NCBI GenBank assembly: GCA_009838915.1
Contig: VXQT01000013.1
Span: forward strand, 379,161 to 443,160
From: Chloroflexota bacterium
Lineage (GTDB): Bacteria > Chloroflexota > Dehalococcoidia > Bin125
Reading direction: 5' to 3'
DNA: 64,000 bases
Shown here: one piece after another, positions 42,826-53,527 of the stretch
Numbering within the stretch: position 1 is the stretch's first letter
Layout: every line of letters begins with the position of its first letter
Notes under the pieces: generated by a model
What the model saw: the letters and a program-made list of their open reading frames with translations, nothing else
Told to the model about the DNA's origin: nothing
Databases searched by the model: none
Position numbers and translations under genes: made by a program

Positions 42826-43266
42826 TTAGTCCCGCTTCTGCGGTTGGGGTTGGGGCTTGAACTCGCGGCCCCTGTTGGCGATCCGGTCCCGCTTCAGCTC
42901 GCGCTCCTTGCGCCGATCCTCGCGCGCGAGGCGGCGCTCGGCGATCTTCCTGTCAACCAAGTCCGTGTAGTCCTGGGTCGAGAGCGGTTCCTTCTCTCGG
43001 TGCTTGGTGACCTGCGGGTGTTCGTAGGGACGGGCCTGCTTGGGCAGGTAGGTGACTTCCTGGCCGAGGTGCCAATAAGTGCCCTTGTCGGGGATGCGGC
43101 GCGGGTAACCCTGGCGCATGATGTAGGCCGAGAAGGACGAGGGCATCACTCGTTCGCAGTCCTCGTCGCACTCGGGACAGGGCTGCGGCTCGGGCGCCTC
43201 GCGAATCGGCCGCACGACCTCGAAAATCCCCGCACAGTCTTCGCACAAGTACTCATACAGCGGCAC
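42826..43266 (-). CDS. FmdB-type zinc-ribbon protein
   Basis: This 146-residue protein starts with the FmdB_reg ribbon YEYLCEDCAGIFEV with cysteines at about 8 and 11, paired with CPECDED (about 30-33). The long C-terminal tail is highly charged (RRLAREDRRKERELKRD), probably helical and nucleic-acid binding or disordered. Family members are called putative regulators, but the function is unproven. The GTG at 43266 overlaps recO by 14 bases, so it is the last gene of the dnaX-recO unit. Confidence 0.82.
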   Translation of the reverse strand: MPLYEYLCEDCAGIFEVVRPIREAPEPQPCPECDEDCERVMPSSFSAYIMRQGYPRRIPDKGTYWHLGQEVTYLPKQARPYEHPQVTKHREKEPLSTQDYTDLVDRKIAERRLAREDRRKERELKRDRIANRGREFKPQPQPQKRD

Positions 43267-44080
43267 GTTCCTGCTCCTCTCGCTCGCGATCCGCCGCGAC
43301 TGACGCCGCGCTGTGACCGTACGACTCCGCGCGTTCGAGCGCCTCGGTGAAACTGCTCGAACGCAACCGGCCGTCCAGCGCCTGCTCCAGCGACAGCCGC
43401 AGGTGGCGTTCCAACTCGGCCGCCTCGTCGGCGGCCACTCGCACCTGCGTCGTCGCTTCGCACGACGAACGTCTCATATAGCGTAACAATCGAAACACCG
43501 GAGACGACAGTCGCTGGCCGACGCCGGCCTGATGACAGTTCGGGCAGACCGCCCCGCCGTCGGCCGCCGCATAGCCATTGCCCTCGGGACCGAGCGCCGC
43601 GCGGCAACGCACGCACTCGTCCAGCTCCGGCTGGTAGCCCTGCTGATCGAGGAATCGCAGCGTGAACCACCGGCGCACCACCGACGGCGACGATGTCCGC
43701 GCGAGCTCGTCCAGCGATCCTTTGAGCAACATGTACAGCGGACCCGAGGCGACATCCAGGTCGGTCGAGCGATCGACCAGTTCGGCCATCGACAGTGCTT
43801 CGGTCATGCGGTCAACGTCGTCGTGCAGCGATGGCCATGCGTCGAGCGTTTGCGCGTCGGTGATCACGTGCAGCGAGCGGCCCTGCGCGAGTCCGAACTG
43901 GCCGCGGCTGAGCGGCTCGACGTGACCGGCCAGCTTGCTCAACGGCCGGCGGACACCCTTGGCCACGGCCTCGACCCGTCCGCGGGTCGGAGAGAAGAGC
44001 ACGCAGATCCGGTCGGCATCGCCGAGCGGCCGCTGACGCAGGACGATCGCTTCGGTGCGGATCGGTCGAATCCGCGGCAT
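43253..44080 (-). CDS. recO: DNA repair protein RecO
   Basis: This 275-residue protein has an N-terminal OB fold (EAIVLRQRPLGDADRICVLFS), a helical C-terminal domain, and a zinc motif with Cys in DECVRCRAALGP and CPNCHQ. RecO anneals SSB-coated strands and works with RecR to load RecA at gaps. It overlaps recR by one base (TGATG), a direct sign of the shared RecFOR pathway. Confidence 0.92.
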   Translation of the reverse strand: MPRIRPIRTEAIVLRQRPLGDADRICVLFSPTRGRVEAVAKGVRRPLSKLAGHVEPLSRGQFGLAQGRSLHVITDAQTLDAWPSLHDDVDRMTEALSMAELVDRSTDLDVASGPLYMLLKGSLDELARTSSPSVVRRWFTLRFLDQQGYQPELDECVRCRAALGPEGNGYAAADGGAVCPNCHQAGVGQRLSSPVFRLLRYMRRSSCEATTQVRVAADEAAELERHLRLSLEQALDGRLRSSSFTEALERAESYGHSAASVAADREREEQERAAV

Positions 44081-44709
44081 CAGCCTTGCCCCTCGGACTG
44101 ATCGATCTCGACACGGTGCGTCATGGCCGCGCGCAGCGTGCGCTCGTCGGCGTACTCGACGTCTGCGCCGACCGGCAGTCCGTGCGCGATCCGCGTGATC
44201 CGCACGCCCATCGCACCGATCACCCGGGAGAGGTAGCCGGCGGTCGCCTCGCCCTCGAGATTGGGGTTCATAGCAAGGATGACTTCCTCGACCGCCGCGT
44301 CGCCGAGCCTGCTCAGCAGTTCGCGCACCTTGAGGTCCTCAGGGCCGATGCCGTCCATCGGCGAGATCGCGCCGTGCAGCACGTGATAGCGACCGCGATG
44401 CACGCCGGCTCGCTCGATCGCGGCGACATCGAGCGGTTCTTCGACAACGCAAATCGTCGATGCCGAGCGGTCGGGGTCCAGGCAGATCGCGCAGGGATCG
44501 GCGTCGGTGATGTTCTGACACGCGCCGCACAGGCGGGTCGAGTCCTTGACCTCGAGCAGCGCCTGGGCCAGCGCCTCGGCCTCGGCGCGGGGCGCGCGCA
44601 GGACGTGATAGGCAAGGCGCTGCGCGCTCTTGGGACCGATGCCGGGCAGTCGGTGAAAGGCCTCAATCAGGCGGGCGATCGTTGGCGCGGTCGCAGGCGA
44701 GCGCTGCAT
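44080..44709 (-). CDS. recR: Recombination protein RecR
   Basis: This 209-residue protein has a helix-hairpin-helix N-terminus (RLPGIGPKSAQRLAYHVL), a Cys4 zinc finger (CGACQNITDADPCAIC), and a Toprim domain with IICVVEE-like TICVVEEPLD and EVILAMNPNLEGEATA. It forms a ring-like clamp that works with RecO. It follows ybaB with an 11-base gap and is coupled to recO. The order dnaX-ybaB-recR is widely conserved. Confidence 0.95.
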   Translation of the reverse strand: MQRSPATAPTIARLIEAFHRLPGIGPKSAQRLAYHVLRAPRAEAEALAQALLEVKDSTRLCGACQNITDADPCAICLDPDRSASTICVVEEPLDVAAIERAGVHRGRYHVLHGAISPMDGIGPEDLKVRELLSRLGDAAVEEVILAMNPNLEGEATAGYLSRVIGAMGVRITRIAHGLPVGADVEYADERTLRAAMTHRVEIDQSEGQG

Positions 44710-44720
44710 GCCAACCGCTC

Positions 44721-45107
44721 CTACTGCAGGCCCGGCAGCGACAACCCGTCCGTCAGACCCGACATCCGCTCCTGCTGCATCGCTTCCAGCCGATCCTGCG
44801 CCTCGTTCACCGCCGCCAACACTAGGTCCTGCAGCATTTCGGTGTCGTCCGGGTCTACGACATCGGGGTCGATCACCACCTCGCGCAGCTTGTGGTCGCC
44901 GCCCAGCGTCACCGAGACCACGCCGCCCCCGACTGAGGCTTCGACGGTCGCGTCTTTGAGTTCGTCCTGCGCTTCGGCAAGTTGATTCTGCAACTCCTGG
45001 GCCTTGCGCACCATCTCGGGCGAAAAGCCGCCGGCGCCGGCGACGCCCTGTCCGCGCGCCTTGTTCGAGCGCGCCGGACGGAACATGCCGCCTTTCCGCT
45101 TGGCCAT
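44721..45107 (-). CDS. ybaB: YbaB/EbfC nucleoid-associated protein
   Basis: This 128-residue protein has a basic glycine-rich N-terminal tail (residues 2-30) and the YbaB core (LQNQLAEAQDELKDATVEAS and VVIDPDVVDPDDTEMLQDLV). It forms a dimer with a tweezer shape that binds DNA. The ATG at 45107 gives AAAGGG a six-base spacing; two nearby in-frame starts (45110 and a GTG at 45122) are less well spaced. It lies between dnaX and recR, its usual place. Confidence 0.9.
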   Translation of the reverse strand: MAKRKGGMFRPARSNKARGQGVAGAGGFSPEMVRKAQELQNQLAEAQDELKDATVEASVGGGVVSVTLGGDHKLREVVIDPDVVDPDDTEMLQDLVLAAVNEAQDRLEAMQQERMSGLTDGLSLPGLQ

Positions 45108-45168
45108 CATCAACCCTTTCACCCGCTCGCGGTGTCGCTGCGTTCAGTCTACGCGGTCGCTCTGTTGG

Positions 45169-46794
<1,626 letters not shown>

Positions 46795-46834
46795 GTCGCG
46801 CCTCCGTCGGCTGTTGAATCACTGACGGCAGAGT

Positions 46835-46848
46835 AGAACATATTATCT
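46835..46848. promoter_or_regulatory. AGAACA-box upstream of dnaX
   Basis: AGAACATATTATCT matches AGAACA-NN-TGTTCT except at two positions of the right arm. It lies 41 bases before the dnaX GTG in a notably AT-rich spacer. It resembles the boxes at 2147-2185 and 27724-27782. The function is inferred. Confidence 0.35.
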
Positions 46849-46855
46849 ATCAACG

Positions 46856-47332
46856 TCAATCGCGCGCGGCGCCGGCGAACCCGGCCCGTTCCAGCGCGAG
46901 CCGCTCCAGTCCCTTCATCCTGCGATCTTCCTCCGCTTCCTCGTGATCAAAGCCGAGCAGGTGCAGCGTGCCGTGGACCGTGAGCAACGCGAGTTCGTCC
47001 GGCAACGCGACACCACGTTCGCGCGCGCCGCGCGCGGCGACCGGCAACGCGATCACGATCTCGCCCAGGTCGGCTGCGCCGTCGGGCCTCCGCAGTCCCT
47101 CGAAATCGGTGTTGAAGGAGAGCACATCTGTCGCCGAATCCTCGCCCCGAAACCGCCGACTCAGCCGCCGCACGGTACGCGAGTCGGTCACTCGCAGCGA
47201 GACGACACGGCCAACCCGCAGTTTGCGCGATGCGAGCGTCTCCTGCACGCAGCGCTCAAGAGCGTCCACATCAACCCGGTGGAGAAACGGTGGATCGACG
47301 AGGATGTCGACGAGATGTCGGTCGGCGCTCAC
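46856..47332 (-). CDS. ybeY: Endoribonuclease YbeY
   Basis: This 158-residue metalloprotein has the zinc motif HGTLHLLGFDH (about 132-142) and the N-terminal segment TVRRLSRRFRGEDSATDVLSF typical of YbeY. It processes 16S rRNA ends and helps ribosome quality control. The GTG at 47332 starts one base after the nuoN stop, so it is read from the nuo message or coupled to it, an unusual partner. Confidence 0.93.
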   Translation of the reverse strand: MSADRHLVDILVDPPFLHRVDVDALERCVQETLASRKLRVGRVVSLRVTDSRTVRRLSRRFRGEDSATDVLSFNTDFEGLRRPDGAADLGEIVIALPVAARGARERGVALPDELALLTVHGTLHLLGFDHEEAEEDRRMKGLERLALERAGFAGAARD

Positions 47333-47333
47333 A

Positions 47334-48806
47334 TCAGGAGAATATGGCGGCGACGGCGGCCTCGGCGGCGTTGATCAACAGTCCCGGATGCAAACCGATG
47401 ACGAGCACGCCGGCGGTGACCAGTCCCATGGTCGCCAGCACGCTGTTCGAGGGGCGCGCCACTTCAGGTTCACCGTCTTCATCCTCGGCCGAGTCGATGA
47501 ACATCGCTTTGACCGGACGCAGATAGTAGGCCGCGGAGATCAGCGTGTTGACCGCGCCAACCACTGCGAGCCAGGCCAGGCCGCTCTGCACGGCGGTCTC
47601 GAACAGGTAAATCTTGCCGAAGAACACGGCGGTTGGCGGCAATCCGATCAGCGAGATCAGCGCAAACGCGAGCACGAACGAGAGCCAGGGCGCCTTCTTG
47701 CCCAGGCCTGCGTAGGAGCGAATGTCGTAGCTGCCACCGTTGTGGTTGGCGATCAGGATGATCACCGTGAACGCGGCCAGGTTGGTGACCGTGTAGCCGG
47801 CCAGGTAGAAGAGAATGCCGCTCGCGCCCAGCAACTCCGAGCGGTCGGCGGAGATTGCGGCCAGGCCGATCATCAGCGTCCCGGCCTGCGCCACCGACGA
47901 GTAGGCCAGCATCCGCTTGATGTTGTTTTGTCGAATCGCAAAGAAGTTGCCCACGAACATCGAGAGCGTGGCCAGCACGGCGAAGACTGTTTTCCAGTGT
48001 TCGGCCAACAGATCGTCGCCGAGCGCTTCGAAGAAGATGCGGATCAAGATGGCGAACGCGGCCGCCTTCGATGCCACCGAGAGATACGCCGCGATCGGCG
48101 TCGGGGCGCCGGTGTAGGCGTCGGGCGCCCACATCTGGAAGGGAGCGACGGCAGCCTTGAAGCCGAACCCGGCGATCAGGAAGGCGGCGGCCAGCATCAG
48201 CGCCTCTTCCTTGCCCTCGCCCTGCCAGGCGATGTAGGAGGCGATCTCGGACAGGTTGGTCGACCCGGTCAGTCCAAGCAGGATCGCCATGCCGTAGAGC
48301 AGCACCGCCGATGCGACGGCGCCGGTCAGCAGGTACTTGAGACCGCCCTCGGAGCCCCAGCGATCCTTGTGGAAGCCGACCAGGACGTACTGCGAGATAG
48401 AGGTCAGCTCCAGCGCGATGAAGATCATGATCAGGTCGCGCGAACCGGCCAGCAACTGCAGCCCGGCGGTCGAGAACAAGATTAGCGCGAGGTACTCGCC
48501 ACGGCGGGACGGGGTCCGCTGGAGCGTCTCGGTCGAGACCAGCACCGCCGCCATTGCCGCGCCGGCCAGCAGGATCTGGAAGAAGATGGCGAACTTGTCG
48601 ACGACCAACGCGCCGCCGAAACCCTGCGATCCGACGTGGCCTTCGGTCAAGAGGATCGCCGAGTAGATGATTGAACCCAGCAGCGCCGCCAGGGTCGCGC
48701 CCATCAGCAGGCGGCGGTCCTTGATGAACAGGTCGGCGATCAGCAGAAAGCCGCCGACGACCAGCAGAACGAGCTCGGGGCCGAGCAGATTGACCTCGTA
48801 GAGCAT
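47334..48806 (-). CDS. nuoN: NADH-quinone oxidoreductase subunit N
   Basis: This 490-residue protein is one of three antiporter-like proton-pumping subunits of complex I. It has about 14 membrane helices and the family block ELTSISQYVLVGFHK, with later APFQMWAPDAYTGAPTPIAAY and NIKRMLAYSSVAQAG. It overlaps nuoM by one base (TGATG). It is the last nuo gene, in the standard L-M-N order. Confidence 0.95.
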   Translation of the reverse strand: MLYEVNLLGPELVLLVVGGFLLIADLFIKDRRLLMGATLAALLGSIIYSAILLTEGHVGSQGFGGALVVDKFAIFFQILLAGAAMAAVLVSTETLQRTPSRRGEYLALILFSTAGLQLLAGSRDLIMIFIALELTSISQYVLVGFHKDRWGSEGGLKYLLTGAVASAVLLYGMAILLGLTGSTNLSEIASYIAWQGEGKEEALMLAAAFLIAGFGFKAAVAPFQMWAPDAYTGAPTPIAAYLSVASKAAAFAILIRIFFEALGDDLLAEHWKTVFAVLATLSMFVGNFFAIRQNNIKRMLAYSSVAQAGTLMIGLAAISADRSELLGASGILFYLAGYTVTNLAAFTVIILIANHNGGSYDIRSYAGLGKKAPWLSFVLAFALISLIGLPPTAVFFGKIYLFETAVQSGLAWLAVVGAVNTLISAAYYLRPVKAMFIDSAEDEDGEPEVARPSNSVLATMGLVTAGVLVIGLHPGLLINAAEAAVAAIFS

Positions 48807-50371
48807 CAGCCGCCTCCCGCCCCGACTGAGCCCGCTGACGAGACGACCGCATCAATACTGCGGACAATCGGCTCGACGCCCATCTCCAGCAGGTCCATCA
48901 CGATCGACGGGTACACGCCGAGCAGCACGATCAGGGCCATCAGCGCGCCAATGATCGTGTACTCGCTCCAGTGATTCGCGTCGGGCAGGTGCGACCACTT
49001 GTCGTCCCTGGGTCCGAAGAAGGTCCGCTGCAGCGCCCAGAGGATGTAGCCGGCTGCGAGCAACACGCCGAGCAGGGACACTGATACCGCGGCGGTCTGC
49101 GAACCGAACGCGCCGAGGAAGATCGTGATCTCGGCCACGAACCCGGCCAGGGCGGGCAATCCCAGCCCGGCCAGTCCGGCGAAGACCATGCCAATCCCGA
49201 GCAGCGGGATGTGGTGCATCAGCCCCTTCATGTCGGCGATCTGCCGGGTGTGCGTGCGGTCGTAGACCAGGCCGACCATGACGAACAGCATGCCCGTGAT
49301 CAGACCATGCGTGACGAGCTGCATCGCCGCGCCGCTCATCCCGGTCACTCCGAGCGCGGACACGCCAAGCAGCACGAAACCCATATGGGACACGGAGGAG
49401 TACGCAATCAGGCGCTTCAGGTCGGTCTGCCGCATCGTCACGATGGCGCCGTAGACGATCGACACTGTGCCGATGATCGCGAGCGCCAGGTCGGCGTCGG
49501 CGCCGACATCGGGCATCAGCGTGAACAGCAGGCGCAGGATGCCGTAGCCGCCCATCTTGAGCAGCACGCCGGCCAGGATCACCGAGACGGCGGTCGGCGC
49601 GTCGGTATGCGCGTCGGGTAGCCAGGTATGCAGCGGCACGACCGGCAGCTTGATCGCAAAGGCGATCAGGATGAAGGAGAAGATCACCGGCGCGGGCAGG
49701 AAGGCGGCGGCGATCGAGTCGGCGCGAATCTCGCGGAAGTCGAACGTGTCGGCGGCGACGCCCAGGGCCAGGAAGCCGACCAGCATGAAGGCCGAGCCGA
49801 AGACCGTGTAGAGCACGAACTTGAGCGCTGAGTAGTTGCGGTTGCCGCTTCCCCAGATCGAGATCAGCAGGAACATCGGGATCAGTTCGAGCTCCCAGAA
49901 GAGGAAGAAGAACAGCAGATCGAGCGAGGTGAAGACGCCCAGCACCGAGGTCTCGAGCACGAGCAGCCAGGCGAAGTACTCCTTGGTGCGCAGATCGATG
50001 CGCCAGGAGACCAGCACGGCGACGACCGAGAGGAATGCGGTCAGCAGCACCAGCGGCATCGACAGACCGTCAACGCCGAAGGCGTACTTGACGTTGAATC
50101 CAACCGCTTCGGCCGAGATCCAGTCGAACTCGTCGATGAACTGGAAGCCGGAGGCCGAGCGGTCGAAGATGATGAACATCACCAGCGCGATGATCAGCGC
50201 CCCGAGCGAGATGCCCAGCGCGATCCACCTGGGATAGTCGGTCGGGTTGCCAGGCGCGTTCTGGACCAGCCACTGGGTTGGCGTGTGCCGACCGGGGAGC
50301 AGCGCGATCAGCAGCACGCCCAGGAGGGGCAGGAAGATCAGCAGCGACAGGACAGGGAAGCCCGGATCCAT
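48806..50371 (-). CDS. nuoM: NADH-quinone oxidoreductase subunit M
   Basis: This 521-residue antiporter-like subunit has FWELELIPMFLLISIWG, LHTWLPDAHTDAPTAVSV and DLKRLIAYSSVSHMG, the lines holding the conserved glutamate and lysines of the proton channel. The ATG at 50371 is favoured over a GTG three bases earlier because AGGAG has six-base spacing. It lies six bases after nuoL. Confidence 0.95.
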   Translation of the reverse strand: MDPGFPVLSLLIFLPLLGVLLIALLPGRHTPTQWLVQNAPGNPTDYPRWIALGISLGALIIALVMFIIFDRSASGFQFIDEFDWISAEAVGFNVKYAFGVDGLSMPLVLLTAFLSVVAVLVSWRIDLRTKEYFAWLLVLETSVLGVFTSLDLLFFFLFWELELIPMFLLISIWGSGNRNYSALKFVLYTVFGSAFMLVGFLALGVAADTFDFREIRADSIAAAFLPAPVIFSFILIAFAIKLPVVPLHTWLPDAHTDAPTAVSVILAGVLLKMGGYGILRLLFTLMPDVGADADLALAIIGTVSIVYGAIVTMRQTDLKRLIAYSSVSHMGFVLLGVSALGVTGMSGAAMQLVTHGLITGMLFVMVGLVYDRTHTRQIADMKGLMHHIPLLGIGMVFAGLAGLGLPALAGFVAEITIFLGAFGSQTAAVSVSLLGVLLAAGYILWALQRTFFGPRDDKWSHLPDANHWSEYTIIGALMALIVLLGVYPSIVMDLLEMGVEPIVRSIDAVVSSAGSVGAGGG

Positions 50372-50380
50372 CACCCGCTC

Positions 50381-52396
50381 CTAGAACAACACGACGGCGA
50401 TCCAGATGATCATGCCGCCGAGTCCGATTGACAGTGTGCCCGCTTGCACCCAGCCGTTCTGCACGAACCGGGCCGCGGACGAAACAGTGATTCCCTCGCG
50501 CCAGGCGCGGTTGACTATGCCGTCTACGACACGCTCGTCGAACCAGGCCGAGCCCTGGGCTATCCAGCGATAGAAGACCCGACGGGCCAGGAAGTTCTCA
50601 GCCAGCGAGTCAAGGTAGAACAGTTCGGTCGCGAACTTCTGCGCCTCGGGGATCGGCCAGACGCCGCCGATGCCCCAGGAGCGAATCCGGTCGCGGTGGT
50701 GGATGAACGTGAACGCGGCGAATCCGGCAGCCAGCGCCAGCGCCGTCGAGCCGAGGAAGATGCCCCAGCTCCAGTGGAACTTGCCGTCGTGCGGATCGGG
50801 CAGCGCGCCGTACACCCAGGTCTGGAACTCGCCGCCGATGGTCAGGAACCCGGCGACGACCGAGATGACCATGAGGATCAGCAGTGGAGTGGTCATGCTG
50901 CGCGGCGATTCGTGCGGATGTGATGGGTCCTCATTGCCGTGTTCGCTGGGAGCGACCGGTTCGCCACCCTTGTACTCGCCGAAGAAGGTCATGTAGACCG
51001 CGCGCACCATGTAAGCGGCGGTCAAGCCTGCGGCCAGCAGACCGAGCACGAAGACGCCCTTGTTGTTGTCCCAGGCCTCGATCAGGATCTCGTCCTTGGA
51101 CCAGAATCCCGAGAGCGGGAAGATCCCGGCCAGCGAGAGCGTGCCCACCGCAAATGTGAGGAACGTGATCGGCATCAGCGTGCGCAGACCGCCCATGCGG
51201 CGCATGTCGAATGTGTTGGTCGAGTGGTTCACCGAGCCGGAGCCGAGGAACAGCATCGCCTTGAAGAAGGCGTGCGTCATCAGGTGGAAGACGGCTGCCG
51301 CGTATCCGCCGATGCCGATCGCGAACATCATGTAGGCGAGCTGGGAGATCGTCGAATAGGCGAGCACCCGCTTGATATCGACCTGCACCAGCGCGAGGAT
51401 CGCTGCGCCCAGTGCGGTGCCCGCGCCAATCCAGGCAATCAGGTCCGACGCCGTCGAAGAGGCATGGATCACGGGGAAGAAGCGGGCCAGCAGGTAGACG
51501 CCGGCGGCGACCATCGTGGCCGAGTGGACCAGCGCCGAGACCGGCGTGGGGCCTTCCATCGCATCGGGCAGCCAGATGTGCAGCGGGAACTGCGCCGACT
51601 TGCCCACCGCGCCGGCGATCAGGCCGAGTCCAAACAGCGTCATCGCCGTCTGGCCAATCAGCAGGCCGTTGAAGGCGAACATCCCTGCTTCCGCGCCGCT
51701 GTCGGCAAGCGCGTTGATCGCGGCAATGTCGAGCGTGCCGGTCTTGCTGTAAATCAGGACCATCGCGGCGAGCATGCCCAGGTCGCCGAGTCGGGTGACC
51801 AGGAACGCCTTCTTCGCCGCCGCTGCGGCCGCCGGTCGATGGAACCAGAAGCCAATCAGCAGGTACGAGGTCAGGCCGACCAGCTCCCAGAAGGCGAAGA
51901 GCATCAGCAGGTTGTCGGCCAGGACGAGTCCCAGCATCGAGGTGGTGAACAACGCCATGAAGGCGAAGTAGCGTCGATAGCCGTGGTCGCCGTCCATGTA
52001 GCCGGTCGAGTAGACCTGGACCAACAGCGAGACGCCGGTCACAACGACCAGCATCACCGAAGTCAGGCCGTCGATGCGTACCCCGACGTTGACGACCAGC
52101 TCGCCGGCCGTGAACAGCTCGTGGCTGCCGATGTTGAGCGGCAAGCCGCGCAGCCCGATTGAGTCGATCAGGTTGATCACCGCAAGCACGAATGCCACCG
52201 CGAGCGCGATGATCAGCGGCGTCGAGGCGAGTCGCGGACCGCAGAACTGGTCGGCGATCGGCTTCCACGAGCGCGGGTAGCTGGGGTCCCATTCGGGGAT
52301 CTGACGCTGCAGATTCTGGTTGAGCGCCGAGATCCCGGCCAACGCGAACGCGGTCAGCGGCAGGAAGAGGATGACCCAGAAGATGGTCTCGGGCAC
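50381..52396 (-). CDS. nuoL: NADH-quinone oxidoreductase subunit L
   Basis: This 671-residue subunit is the largest of the antiporter-like set, with about 16 membrane helices and the long lateral helix at the C-terminus (last 120 residues). Signatures are FWELVGLTSYLLIGFWFHR, LHIWLPDAMEGPTPVSAL and DIKRVLAYSTISQLAYM. The GTG start has AAGGT nine bases upstream. It comes four bases after a small gene that separates it from nuoK. Confidence 0.95.
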   Translation of the reverse strand: MPETIFWVILFLPLTAFALAGISALNQNLQRQIPEWDPSYPRSWKPIADQFCGPRLASTPLIIALAVAFVLAVINLIDSIGLRGLPLNIGSHELFTAGELVVNVGVRIDGLTSVMLVVVTGVSLLVQVYSTGYMDGDHGYRRYFAFMALFTTSMLGLVLADNLLMLFAFWELVGLTSYLLIGFWFHRPAAAAAAKKAFLVTRLGDLGMLAAMVLIYSKTGTLDIAAINALADSGAEAGMFAFNGLLIGQTAMTLFGLGLIAGAVGKSAQFPLHIWLPDAMEGPTPVSALVHSATMVAAGVYLLARFFPVIHASSTASDLIAWIGAGTALGAAILALVQVDIKRVLAYSTISQLAYMMFAIGIGGYAAAVFHLMTHAFFKAMLFLGSGSVNHSTNTFDMRRMGGLRTLMPITFLTFAVGTLSLAGIFPLSGFWSKDEILIEAWDNNKGVFVLGLLAAGLTAAYMVRAVYMTFFGEYKGGEPVAPSEHGNEDPSHPHESPRSMTTPLLILMVISVVAGFLTIGGEFQTWVYGALPDPHDGKFHWSWGIFLGSTALALAAGFAAFTFIHHRDRIRSWGIGGVWPIPEAQKFATELFYLDSLAENFLARRVFYRWIAQGSAWFDERVVDGIVNRAWREGITVSSAARFVQNGWVQAGTLSIGLGGMIIWIAVVLF

Positions 52397-52400
52397 GCCG

Positions 52401-52595
52401 CTACACCTTCCCCAGGATTTCCCGCGCCACGTGCGTCTTGGAGTCCGGCACCATCAAGATCACCGGCGCGAAGTCGCCTTCGTGCTTGCGATCGGGCTCA
52501 ATCACGAATCGCACCGACACGCCTTCGGCGAAGAGCAGCTCGCGCAGCGTCTCCGCCACGTAGCGATTGGGCACGGTCATCAGCGGGGCCCACAT
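52401..52595 (-). CDS. Small DUF2007-like protein inside the nuo operon
   Basis: This encodes 64 residues. The pattern is a strand (MTVPNRYVAETLRELLFAEG) then a VSVRFVIEPD strand, a loop, and a VILMVPDSKTHVAREIL strand-helix. This resembles the small alpha-beta DUF2007 putative signal-transducing domain, which binds small ligands or proteins. It has no membrane helix and no cysteine. It is set tightly between nuoK (7-base gap) and nuoL (4-base gap), so it is co-expressed with complex I. It may be an assembly or regulatory factor. It is not a known complex I subunit. The assignment rests on general pattern only. Confidence 0.5.
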   Translation of the reverse strand: MWAPLMTVPNRYVAETLRELLFAEGVSVRFVIEPDRKHEGDFAPVILMVPDSKTHVAREILGKV

Positions 52596-52602
52596 GCCAG
52601 CG

Positions 52603-52917
52603 TCAGCCCTTCAACAGGGTCGTGCGGTCGACCGAGATGGTTTGCCGGTTGCGGTACACGACCAGCGCGAGCGCCAGACCCACCGCGACCTCCGCCGCCG
52701 CCACGGCGATGATGAAGACCACGAATACCTGGGTCGAGAGCGCGACTTCGGCCGAGCCGAAACGCGAGAACGCGACCAGGGTCAGGTTGACCGCGTTGAG
52801 CATCAGCTCGACGCCGATCAGCACGCCGACCGCGTTCTTCTTCGACAGGGCGATGAAGAAGCCGATGCAGAACAGCAACGCGCCAAGGACGAGATAGTGC
52901 TCGAGACCGATGATCAT
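52603..52917 (-). CDS. nuoK: NADH-quinone oxidoreductase subunit K
   Basis: This 104-residue subunit has three helices and the two membrane glutamates at Glu36 (GVELMLNAVN) and Glu72 (AAAEVAVGL), which form part of the proton path. It overlaps nuoJ by four bases (ATGA). Confidence 0.95.
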   Translation of the reverse strand: MIIGLEHYLVLGALLFCIGFFIALSKKNAVGVLIGVELMLNAVNLTLVAFSRFGSAEVALSTQVFVVFIIAVAAAEVAVGLALALVVYRNRQTISVDRTTLLKG

Positions 52918-53525
52918 GAGCCGACCTCGCCGTCCGAGGGCAGGGGCGGGTCCACGACGTCGACCGGGTCAACCGACCCATCGCCTTTCAATTCGGCCTG
53001 GAGCGACGCGGCATGAACGGCGGCGTCTTCATCGTCCTGTCTCGCCAGGGCGATCGCCCCTACGAGCGCGGCGGTGAGCAACACCGCGCCAATCTCGAAC
53101 GGCAGGATGTAGTGCTTGATCAGGCTCTCGCCGATCAGCCGCGCCTGCTCGGTCAGCGCCGCCTCGCGCACCGCGCCCCAGTCGGTATCGATCGCCACCC
53201 ACATCGTTGCGATCATCACCATGATCACGACCAGCCCCGCCGGAGCCGAAGTCTTGATGTTCTGTGAGTTATCCCGCTCGGCCCGCGGCGTCAGCATGAT
53301 CGCGAACAGCATCAGCACCGAGATCGCGCCGACGTAGATCAGCACCTGTACGACCGCGATGAACTCGGCCGACAGCGTCAGGTACAACCCGGCGATGCCC
53401 AGCATCGACAGGACCAGCCAGATCACGGCGTGGATCAGGTTGCGGCTGACCATGATCATCGACGCGCCGCCGATCGTCATCGCCGCCAGGGACCAGAACG
53501 CCAGGTGGAAGCCGAAATCGCTCAT
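52914..53525 (-). CDS. nuoJ: NADH-quinone oxidoreductase subunit J
   Basis: This 203-residue subunit has five membrane helices and the pi-bulge helix region VQVLIYVGAISVLMLFAIML. The C-terminal 40 residues are acidic and variable. The ATG at 53525 starts two bases after the nuoH stop; a longer frame from 53819 is antisense-like noise inside nuoH. No nuoI lies between nuoH and nuoJ, although that is its standard position. Confidence 0.95.
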   Translation of the reverse strand: MSDFGFHLAFWSLAAMTIGGASMIMVSRNLIHAVIWLVLSMLGIAGLYLTLSAEFIAVVQVLIYVGAISVLMLFAIMLTPRAERDNSQNIKTSAPAGLVVIMVMIATMWVAIDTDWGAVREAALTEQARLIGESLIKHYILPFEIGAVLLTAALVGAIALARQDDEDAAVHAASLQAELKGDGSVDPVDVVDPPLPSDGEVGS

Positions 53526-53527
53526 GG

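Noticed and set aside
46968-48485. A 505-codon plus-strand frame opposite nuoN and ybeY
   Set aside because: Antisense shadow with repetitive Gly/Arg/Gln/Asp composition, whereas nuoN on the other strand is unmistakable.
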